Shown in pieces: positions 56,000 through 64,000 of a DNA stretch of 64,000 bases. This stretch comes from Porphyra umbilicalis (taxonomy: Eukaryota > Rhodophyta > Bangiophyceae > Bangiales > Bangiaceae): NCBI GenBank assembly GCA_002049455.2, contig KV918891.1, positions 62,001 through 126,000 of the forward strand, written 5' to 3'. The notes under the pieces were generated by a model, which was given only the letters and a program-made list of their open reading frames with translations, was not told the DNA's origin and did no database searches. Numbering within the stretch: the stretch's first letter is position 1; each line of letters opens with the position of its first letter. The position numbers were made by a program, and so were the translations under genes.

Positions 56000-57653
56000 A
56001 GGCCGAACGAGCGCCGCGGGGTCGGTGCTTCGGGGGGGGCCACCGTGGGCATCACCACCACCGCCAGTGGCCGGGCCGACAGAACAAAGAGAGGAGAAAA
56101 GGGGGCCAGGGGGCGGTAGGAGGGCGGGTATGGCCCGCCGCCATGCCGCCGCACCCGGCACCACAAGGCCCCACCTCGCTTCTGCACGTGCAAGACGCCG
56201 GCAAGTCTTTCAACGCACCCCGCAGCAGCCCAAATCTAGTACCTCCAGAAGTGGTCACGCCGCAGCACGCAACGCAAAAGGCACCCGAGCGACAGCTCTT
56301 TCGCAGCCGTCTCTGCCACCGCACATCGGCAGCCCGCCGCCGTCTTGCTGCCCCATCCACCTTTCTCACTTCCCCGTATCCCTCCTTCCGCGCCGCCTGT
56401 CACCCCCTCACGCATCTTCGATGTGCAGCTCTCGTGCCGAAATGAGATGGTTATTCTTCTGGAAGTCGAAGATCTTGACTATTGAGACATGCGACTGCGG
56501 CTTCGAGAAGCACCGTCATCCATACTTCCACGACGCCCTGGTCGGGATTGAGCTGCTCGGCAGCACGAAGGAGAAAAGCTACGACGGATTCGTCGGCCTC
56601 TTTTTGATGACCCGAGATGCTCTCTGTGCCGCCTGTCGACGAGAACGCTCAACTGCAACAGGCACTGGCGCACTCACTCAGACTACAGGAAGCTCAGGGC
56701 CGTGCTCTTGGGCCCGCATACTTGTGGCAGTTCTCCGGTCTACCTGGTACCGTTGACCCCGGCGCGGTCCTGGGACGGCACAAGAGCGCCGAAGCTTCCT
56801 TACACTGAAGGACTGCTCTCTCCTCCTCAGCAAGGGACGCAACTGGCCCCGCGCTATGTCTGTCACAGTGGCGGCCCTTGTTGCAAACGTGCCTCCCCAG
56901 CTCGTAGAAACCCCTGCGCACGGGCTTCCTGGCGCCCACGTCTCCTTCGAAGACGCGTGACGCTCACTCCTGTGCTGTCTCGCCATCGCACGCGTCCTTC
57001 TGTGCACCGTACCCTTCTGTAGGGAGAGCACAAGCTGCACAGGCGTTCATCCCGAGCGCTACGCGCCATCCGCTGACCATACAGCGTGCTCCTGCGTGGT
57101 CTCGTGGTATAGGCGGCCGTCGCCTGCTGTTTCTTATGAGAAGCCCTGCTTCCGCTTTGGCATTCCCAAAAGCATCGTCGCCACCGTTTTGGATAAGCTC
57201 ACGCGACCAGGTCGTGGCGCTTTCGACCAGTTGCCCTTGGCGGTGCAGCTGTTGCCGCCTCGCATGCGCGGGCCCACTCAGGTGCATCAGAGAGACATCC
57301 TGTCGTCTGGAGCGCTGTGTGTCGGTCCGAAGCTCTTGGGGCCTACTTGATGCCGGCAGTCTCACATACCATGGCGAATTGCGTGGCAACACGACTGGGA
57401 CTGCCTTGGCAGCAAATCCATGTGTGCAGCTGCGCATTACGCTCGCAGTGCGTTCTGGAACGCTCCGGCCGCCCAAGCCTCCCAAAGCCATACGTTCTAC
57501 TTCTGGTTCCAGGGCTTCCTCTGACTTCTGCGCACTCACCACGCATCATATTAGGGGGGGCCACAATCACAAACTTGGCCTTAACCACCCCAGTATCTGT
57601 TTGAGAGACGGCTGTGACTTGGCCGGCTGCACCTAGAAGGTGGGACCCTGACT
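56000..57653. other. Region with broken coding traces, unresolved
   Basis: Several + frames give protein-like pieces that do not join: RWLFFWKSKILTIETCDCG and FHDALVGIELLGSTKEKSYD (56440-56640); RFGIPKSIVATVLDKLTRPG (57150-57230); then, after a one-base shift near 57340, LMPAVSHTMANCVATRLGLP (57350-57410). They may be exons or remnants of one decayed gene upstream of the transposase. No family was recognised. Confidence 0.3.
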
Positions 57654-57680
57654 GTGTGCTCGACGAAGACGACTGGCAAC

Positions 57681-58769
57681 ATGGTCTTTGACGACACGGC
57701 GCGCATGCTGGCGGTGTCGTGGGTGCTGTTTGAGGGATTTACCAAGAAGGAAGCTGCACGACGCCTCGCCTGCCGTCGATTGACGGTGCAGGGAAAAGTC
57801 AGCGCCTATATCGCGTCGGGCGAGTGGTGGCCTGACCCAGTTTTGCGAAACCGGCATGCGGACAACGTCATCTACGACTCCCATTTCCTTCAAGCCGTGA
57901 ACGCTGTTATCCTGTCGGACCCGGAGCAGCTGATAGGTGAAATAAAGGATGTCTTTGCTTTTTTGTCCACCCTCCCTGGCTACCGCGACACCTACAAGAC
58001 GTCTATCGGCACGCTCGACCGCGTCCTACGCGCTACCGGTTTTACCTACCGCCGGTTGTACCGAATGTGCAGGGAGCGAGACCAAGAACGCCGCGTGGCT
58101 TTTGCGCGCGTCTTGACAGCTATTCCTCTGCGGTGCATTGTCTCCGTTGACGAAACGCACAAAGAGTGTGCAGATATGCGGAGACGGCGCGGCAGGTGGT
58201 TGCGCGGAATGCGCTATGATTGCCACTCTCGGGCTGAAAAGAACATGCTTCGGACTTCAACAATGATGGCAGTATCCTACGAGACTGGCGTCATCCACTG
58301 TGTGACGACACCGACACCCCCGGCGAAGAACTCGGACGACTGGCTGATCTTCCTCGGGGGACTGCTGCCGACGATGAACGAGTTCGTTCCGGGGTTGCCT
58401 TGGGCGCTTCAGCCCGAAAAGTGCGTCCTACTCTATGACAATGCGCCCATCCACTCGGCTAAAGCGGACGCATGGATTGCCGCGGCGGGTGTCTTCCCTC
58501 TGCGGCTGCCTCCCTACAGCCCGGATTTCCAACCAATCGAGGAGGTGTTCAGTGAGCTGTCGAGCTTGTTAAAGACGATGCATCACGCCTTCCCGGGGGA
58601 GCCAGACGCCCTACGCCACGCTCTGGCGATTGCTGCCTTGACAACAGAAAACATAGGCACGCACTTTGAGCATTGTCTTATGGAAGCCGTCCGAAATATG
58701 CCGGAGCTGGCTGGCCCGGACAGGCCGTGGAGAGAGGCCTTCGAGCCGTTGCCAATGGAGCGAGAGTAG
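57681..58769 (+). CDS. Tc1/mariner (IS630-type, DDE_3) transposase, intact frame
   Basis: The ATG at 57681 (MVFDDTARML) is chosen over the non-ATG extension to 57654; the protein is 362 residues, normal for the family. Residues ~10-60 form the N-terminal HTH (SWVLFEGFTKKEAARRLACR). The catalytic core is complete: first D in CIVSVDETHKE (codon 58149), second D in CVLLYDNAPIHSA (codon 58437), and E in LPPYSPDFQPIEEVFSEL (codons 58539/58542). The spacing is 33-34 residues, right for a D34E/D35E-type triad. No stop or shift interrupts it. No private TIRs were seen around it, so it is the best candidate for the enzyme of the large TA-flanked element. Its 3' end faces the Cys-rich gene across 98 bp. 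Confidence 0.9.
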   Translation: MVFDDTARMLAVSWVLFEGFTKKEAARRLACRRLTVQGKVSAYIASGEWWPDPVLRNRHADNVIYDSHFLQAVNAVILSDPEQLIGEIKDVFAFLSTLPGYRDTYKTSIGTLDRVLRATGFTYRRLYRMCRERDQERRVAFARVLTAIPLRCIVSVDETHKECADMRRRRGRWLRGMRYDCHSRAEKNMLRTSTMMAVSYETGVIHCVTTPTPPAKNSDDWLIFLGGLLPTMNEFVPGLPWALQPEKCVLLYDNAPIHSAKADAWIAAAGVFPLRLPPYSPDFQPIEEVFSELSSLLKTMHHAFPGEPDALRHALAIAALTTENIGTHFEHCLMEAVRNMPELAGPDRPWREAFEPLPMERE

Positions 58770-58867
58770 AGCGTCGTAGCGTGGGTGAGTGAAATACGCA
58801 AAGACCCGTTTATTGTCGAAGGTGCATATTGATACAAAGACAAGGACACGGCGCCGCCGACAAACGC

Positions 58868-60611
58868 TCAACGCCGGGAAGACACCCAACGAGTGACTGT
58901 GTCAACCAAGCCAGCAGGGAGGTCCCCAATCGACGGGTGATCCTCTCCGGCGTCTCCCCACTTACTCAAAATGAGCGCCGCCACAGCCGTTACGGTCAAA
59001 GATGATCCCGACACGTTGTGCCCCCAGACAAACTGGGCCTCCATCCCGGATCGCGCCTTGCCGACAAAGCCGCTTCTCTCAGTCGAAAGGCTTGGCCCAT
59101 AAACGAAGACGCCGAGGCTCTCGGAAAGCTCCGCTGGTCCAAGGCGGTTGAATGCGACGTCTTCATCAGACGCCGATGCCAATCCAGGACCCCCGCGCAT
59201 CTCAGCTACCGTCAATTGGTGCTCTTCCACCCGACCGACTCGCGGCGCCGAGGTGCTGGCCCCAGCCACCCCAGGCTGGCCCGTAGACCCATTGCGAAGG
59301 TTGTGCGCGTCCCTATGCAAGGAGAACGACGAAACCGAGATAGGAAAACACACAGGCGATATAGTTAGTTCCCGATTGGAGCTCTCTCTCGTGGCTGGAA
59401 AACGCGAAGAAAGGGAGTACGATACAGTCAAGGCAACGGGGGAGGAGGCACCGCCAACATACAACCGAACCGACCCAACTGGTCCACTCAGCGTGCTCAT
59501 CAACGCGCCAATGCGGTCCACGTGGCCTTTGTGCTTAGTTGCGCTTGCCTTCTCAAGCCGCTTGTGAAGCCCACGTCGAACCACATCTGAGTTCGGGATC
59601 TCTCCAGGAGCCGACTCTCCAAACTCGATGCCAGCCTGCGTTGCACCAGCGAACAGCAAGGCAGTGTTCTCATTCATGCCCCCCGCAATCCCACCCGCGT
59701 AGGCCTTATGGTAGGCAGCTCCACGAGGGTTGGTCACGAGAGCCGCTCGTGCGTGCGGCCCTGTCAGCGCGTCCGCCACACGGGTCATGGAGGCTGCTCG
59801 GGCCGCCGGGGGTAGGCTTGTTACGTCTGTTCGCAGCGCCGCCTTCTTTCGCAAGGCGACGGCCTCGCCCCTGTCTGCTTTCAGGGCTGCTGCACGGCGT
59901 GCCGACTCTGCCTCGCGCTCGAGATGCACGGGCTGCGTCTTGCTACACACCATATAGCGGGGCTCGAAGCGCGTCTCCTTGTTTTTGATGATAGACAGCC
60001 GACCTGTCTGAGTCCGTCCTAGGGTGAAGGCCTTCGTCAAAGACATGGTATGGGGAAGATGTCCCTCCTCAAAGCAAAGTGTACAGCTGTGCAGCACCAG
60101 TAGCGGATGTCCAATAGCAATGATCAGCGAATGAAAATGACAGTGCCACGAGAGTCAGTAAATGTGACAGAAAGACGAAGCGAGAGAACATATGCTCCAG
60201 AAGACACGAGAAATAGACATCCCGTCCGCAAAAGAAATAAGAAATGGAAACGCACACTGCGGTCTTCGGGCAAGTTTTCTTAGTAGCATTAGAGCATGGA
60301 CAATGCTCGGTCCGAAACTCGACGGGGACGGTCGGGCTAGACAGGCACTCGCGGCTCCGAGCGCCGCACGCGCCGGCGTTGTGCTTATCGTGCGAAAACC
60401 GCTTGCGGTACCCGCAAATCGAGCACGCCTGACCCGAGCGGGCCTCCTCCTCCTCCACACCCGATCCATCGTCAGCCGGAGCACTCCCGCCCAGCTGCGC
60501 AGCCCCCTCAGACCCAATTGAGGACAGCGGTGCGGAGCACCCAGAAGCCGCCGCATCGGTTGTCCCGACGGGGCTCGCGCGAACCGGTGTCACCGCATCG
60601 TCAGTCGCCAT
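58868..60611 (-). CDS. Spliced Cys-rich (zinc-binding-like) accessory protein
   Basis: Exon 1 runs 60611-60256 (ATG, MATDDAVTPVRAS) and exon 2 60086-58868, with a 169-nt intron (60255-60087, GTGCGT...GCACAG). The junction keeps phase and gives 524 residues. Splicing joins CSICGYRKRF..H and repeated Cys (ACGARSRECLS, EHCPCSNATKKTCPKTAV) directly to CTLCFEEGHLPHT. This makes one Cys/His cluster of about ten ligands at residues ~60-135, which looks like a zinc-binding module. A basic Ala/Arg-rich coiled stretch follows (EREAESARRAAALKADRGEA), then Ser/Gly-rich sequence. Unspliced, either frame would end within the intron region. The gene is convergent with the transposase and lies inside the large element next to its right TIR. 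The family is not recognised; a DNA-binding helper is a reasonable inference. Confidence 0.65.
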
Positions 60612-60914
60612 CGGGCGCGTTGGTACGGAAGTCTCAGGTGTGGAACCACGACGCTGGCGTGAATCCGCTGGGAGCGGCAGGGGAAGAGGACGGCGCGACG
60701 ACGTCGGTGCCTACCGGACGGAACTGGGACGTCACTGACGCACAAAGTTTGAATTTCGACCGTCTGGGACACCTATCGCAGCTGAATCGTACTGCTCCCG
60801 GGTCATTGTGAGAGAAGGGGGGGCGCGGGGGGCTCAGCGAGCCGCCACCCCCCACCCCGCATAATGCGCCACGAGAGGAGGCATGGCGCAAAATTCAGTT
60901 TGAGCAGGCCGTCG

Positions 60915-60998
60915 ACGTGCAGACATGGATCGCGGGAGCGCGCATCGAGCGCACGCCTCTGTTCAGAACGCCACTGAGGTGGGGGGGGCGAGGGTATG
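60915..60998 (-). repeat. Inner end of the right TIR, displaced by an insertion
   Basis: Its reverse complement matches 40262-40345 of the left TIR (CGCCTCTGTTCAG and CGAGCCCACGCC-like motifs). The remaining outer part of this TIR lies at 62786-63531. Confidence 0.8.
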
Positions 60999-62778
60999 GT
61001 ACATGGTAAAACACTCCAACACTCGACCCTCTTTCCGACGTCAAAAAGGGGTTGAAGCAATCCGCATCACCCCCCACCAAAGGCCATTCAAGGCGGTTCG
61101 AGAATCGCGCTTTCAACGTCAGAAAGGCCTGTCTCGTGAGCAAGATGTGGACAGCTGCTGGCCAATCAATGGGCCATCGACGAAGGGTGCTGTCCAACGG
61201 AACATAGTCAAGGTTACTGGGAAGGTCAACTCCAGAATATAGGCAGCAGAGTTTGTCGTCCATATACCTATGTGGCGTATAATTCTTTATGTCGAAACTT
61301 GCAGCGGACACTCATCTTCTTGGTCATCGACGTCGGCACCATCGTCGTCCCTGGTCGTCGTGCCGCGGCCACCTCCATCCCCCCGCCCCGCCCTACCACA
61401 TTATTCTTCCATCAGAAATGTATCCTGCGAATCTTTCAAACTCACCACCACTCCGCTCTCCCCTGCTCCTCGTCTCCCCGCACTTGGCCACTCTCACCTC
61501 CACCTCCACCACCCCCCCCCCGGCCACTCCCACGCACCACCCTGGCCACCCCCCCACTCCCCCCCCCCCCGTCAATCCCTCACACCGCCCACTACTACCA
61601 AACACACGAACTCCACAGCGCGTCATGATCATAGCGTCACCGCATCAAGCTGCCCATGCACCGCATCAAGCTGCTCATGCGAGCTGGCGGAGGGCAAGGG
61701 TGAGAACGGCGCAAAGATGCAGGGGATTCGATTGCCGAGTGGTCGTGGCCAACGGGGGAGTCCAGCGAATGCCACTGGGCGGGCAAAAGCGGGAGGCGAT
61801 GGCAAAAGCGGGAGGCGATGGTTCCGAACGCGACGCGACACCCCAGATCTATCCAATCAGAAGGTAGATTCGTAGAAAGTGATTGTTGATCTATCAATTG
61901 ATTGGTGGGAGCTCTGAGCGATTCGGTTGCGCGCCCTTTCATTCTTGGCCGCAATCGCCTCTCGGCCGTCAGAGCACGTGCCTCGCCTCCCACGCGAAGG
62001 CGGTGGTTCTGACCGTCGTTGCAGCCTCTCTGAGCTCGACGTCGGCATCTCGGAAGACGCACTTTGCCCCGTGCACGTCCCTCCCTCCCCTCCCCACAGT
62101 ACGTCCGTCCCTTGCCTTCCCCTTTCACATCCCTCTCTCCCTCCCCTCCTATATGTCCCTCCCCCCCCCCCTCTCACGCTCCTTCTCCGCCCCTCCCTGC
62201 TCTTCCCTTTCGCCTCCCGCCCTCTCCTCCCCCCGTGCACCCACCGCGTACTCGGGGGACATGACACACTTGCAGGTGGATGGGTGCTCCACGATGGGAG
62301 CTTCACCAGCCAGTGTAGAGTTTCCGCGCCCCGGTGCTGGACGGGTCGGTGGTGGCGTGGGGGTGAAGGCTGATGAGATAGAAGGAAAACGGGGGGGGGG
62401 GGGAGGGGAGGTGGGAGCGAGGAAGAAGGACGGGGGAGGCGGTGTCGCTCAGCCAAACTAAGCTACATGGTTTCATAAAATGCTTAGGTCATAAGATCTG
62501 CCAACTCTTATCGTCCAATTGTAGTTGAAAAGGCCCCCGCCAAGTAATGGAACAGAGAACGATTCTCCGTCTCAGTGGCCAACGGGAGCGCTCATCACGT
62601 GGCCATTGATTGGCCAGCAACTGTCCACGTCTTGGTCACGAGACAGGCCTTTTTGACGTTGAATGTGGGATACTCGAACCACCGTGAATGGCCTTTCCTG
62701 GGGGGTAATGCGGATCGCTTCAACCCCTTTTTTGACGTCAGAAAGAGGGTCGAGTGTTGGGAGTGTTTTTCGATGCTC
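60999..62778. mobile_element. 1.78-kb non-autonomous element with ~190-bp TIRs
   Basis: Outer arms 60999-61190 and 62587-62778 are inverted copies (for example AACACTCGACCCTCTTTC and its complement, and GGCCAATCAATGG). GGGTATG flanks both ends (60992-60998 and 62779-62785; the eighth base differs), and the left TIR of the host element shows the unduplicated site GGGCATGCAGTCCCG. Long TIRs with a 7-9-bp duplication suggest a Mutator-like element, but hAT cannot be excluded. The internal 1.4 kb is C-rich with no supported gene. Confidence 0.83.
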
Positions 62779-62785
62779 GGGTATG

Positions 62786-63531
62786 CAGTCCCGACCCCTC
62801 CTGGATGCCATTTCAGCCGGCACGGTGGCCATATTGCGCTTGGGACAAGGGGGGGGGGGGGGAGGCGTGTCATCGCTCTCATAGCAGCCATTTAGCCAGC
62901 CGCGCCCCTCCGAGAGGCTGCGCTTCGCCGAGTGATCACCCGAAAGACCGCAACAGACGTCCAACACCACACAATCTGTCACATTTTGGCGACAACGAGG
63001 TGTGCGACAGCCGCGGCGACTGCCGGCGCGTCCAGCCGGAACGCGGATGACGACGATCGGATTCATCCGCGGATTCGGAATGCCAGTCTCTTCGAAAACC
63101 TCGTCGACGATCGATTCACAAATTCAATGGCAATCGACCCTGAACTCGAAGGCAGAACACGCTGAGCAAATTGAGACCAATCATCCTGTGGTATTTGATT
63201 TTAGGGACTTGCGGCTCACAGGAACATCCGGCTTGCCACCTGGCTTGAGAGCCGATGCATCGCTGGATCTTCGTGGAACCGACGCCGCTGGTTGCTGGCA
63301 CACGGCGTCTCGCGCGGCAGTCAAATTGGCAGTAGGCCCGCCACACCAGTTTGTGATGACGAGGTCGCCGTTGAAGTTGCACATTGGCAGTTTGCTGGGA
63401 GGTTTGTCATTACCACGTGGGCAGTTTCTTTTGCCACGACGTCAGTTTGGCACCACTCGTCCGTGAAATAAGTAACATGTCGGTGTCACTGTTGGTTTTG
63501 GCCGACTGACGGGTTTTTTGTGGAACGACTG
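62786..63531 (-). repeat. Outer part of the right TIR of the large element
   Basis: Read on the minus strand from 63531 it begins CAGTCGTTCCACAAAAAACC and follows the left TIR base by base to ATGGCATCCAGG.GGGGTCGGG at about 62800, with roughly 5-7% differences. Confidence 0.9.
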
Positions 63532-63533
63532 TA

Positions 63534-64000
63534 TGTGTCATTTTCTTGCTCTTCTTCCCACAAGCGTACGCCCGAGGCTGTCAGTTGCGCTTAGTTTCTT
63601 TGTTGATATGTAGTTTCGAAAGTATACGAAGCTCATGCACACACACACATCGAGCTTCCATGCACGGGCTTCATTCCACGTCCACGTTGTTTTAATGTCG
63701 TACGTTACACATTATCGTCCATGGTGAAACTCTGCGTCGCCTTGGGTTAGGAACTCGGGCCGGTGCGTCTGCGCGACGTGCAATTCCTGCAGTTGACGTG
63801 TGAGGAGAACGGGTCTTCAGTGCTCCCGAACACTGTACCTCTGGTGCGGGCATTGAAATCACCAACGAGTGGGCTTTGCTCTTCGTGTTTGTCTGTCGCG
63901 GGATTGCTTGGGCGGCCTACGCTCTTGGAGCCGTCATCACCAGATTACCGATGGTCCATCACGGCGGAGGCGAAAAGCTTAGGGTCTGGTTGGGGTCGCC
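63534..64000. other. Right flank outside the element, no gene seen
   Basis: A short (CA)n tract lies at about 63639. Nothing else was recognised. Confidence 0.5.

Larger units (their letters stand above)
39515..63531 (+). mobile_element. Large TA-flanked element with ~840-bp TIRs (two truncated copies or one rearranged copy)
   Basis: The left end starts CAGTCGTTCCACAAAAAACC after TA (39513-39514). The right end is its inverted counterpart finishing at 63531 before TA (63532-63533). Homology between the two arms is ~93% by eye over about 840 bp and stops exactly at the TAs. TA duplication and CAGT termini are those of the IS630-Tc1-mariner superfamily, and a DDE transposase of that superfamily lies inside (57681-58769). 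A convergent spliced Cys-rich gene and a PIF1-like exon are also inside. The left 6.5 kb occurs twice (39822-46376 and 47778-54923), with an N and an LTR fragment between them. A single unit therefore would be about 13.7 kb after subtracting the extra copy and the insertion at 60999-62778. That is much larger than typical Tc1/mariner elements of 1.3-5 kb. Confidence 0.65.

Noticed and set aside
57654..57680. N-terminal extension of the Tc1/mariner transposase
   Set aside because: It begins at a non-ATG codon; ATG 57681 gives the usual family length.

Overview
The window looks like nuclear DNA of a GC-rich eukaryote crowded with mobile elements. Evidence: third codon positions are mostly G/C, homopolymer G/C tracts are long, GT-AG introns can be inferred, there are no bacterial operons, and the element superfamilies are eukaryotic (Copia, hAT, PIF/Harbinger, pogo, Tc1/mariner). 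A red alga such as Porphyra/Pyropia would fit, but that is an inference from style and not from a marker gene. I found no convincing single-copy host gene, rRNA, tRNA or CRISPR array. Layout: 0-5 kb is low-complexity DNA with a 382-bp hAT-type miniature element (587-968) and an ~820-bp inverted-repeat element (2852-3674). At 5.16-10.08 kb lies a complete Copia retrotransposon with 97-98% similar LTRs and a perfect 5-bp target duplication. It is dead: one in-frame stop plus Asp-to-Asn changes at integrase and reverse-transcriptase catalytic positions. At 12.7-14.2 kb is a truncated hAT (BED/DUF659) transposase gene, then a 2-kb G/C block. From 18.6 to 31.5 kb come a C2H2-finger ORF, an Ala/Lys-rich broken ORF, a Pro-rich/Cys-rich/WW-domain gene with one frameshift and a Myb/SANT-like gene; a convergent PIF/Harbinger transposase with one nonsense codon follows (32.25-33.7 kb). 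At 34,787-37,992 is a pogo-like element with intact TIRs and TA duplications whose uninterrupted 553-aa transposase lacks the expected second and third catalytic residues. A minisatellite (38.1-39.3 kb) carries an inserted Harbinger/Tourist-like MITE. The main object is at 39,515-63,531: both ends carry the same ~840-bp sequence in inverted orientation, starting CAGTCGTTCC and bounded on both sides by TA. Inside are a Tc1/mariner-type DDE transposase (57,681-58,769), a convergent spliced Cys-rich gene (60,611-58,868, one 169-nt intron) and a PIF1-helicase-like exon. In this assembly the left 6.5 kb is present twice in direct orientation (39,822-46,376 and 47,778-54,923). The first copy stops at a single N (46,377), followed by an LTR fragment, so either two truncated copies lie in tandem or a contig join is present. 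A unit element would be ~13.7 kb after removing the duplication and one insertion. Two younger elements sit inside it and have readable empty sites: a 582-bp hAT MITE (52,548-53,129) and a 1.78-kb long-TIR element (60,999-62,778) that splits the right TIR.
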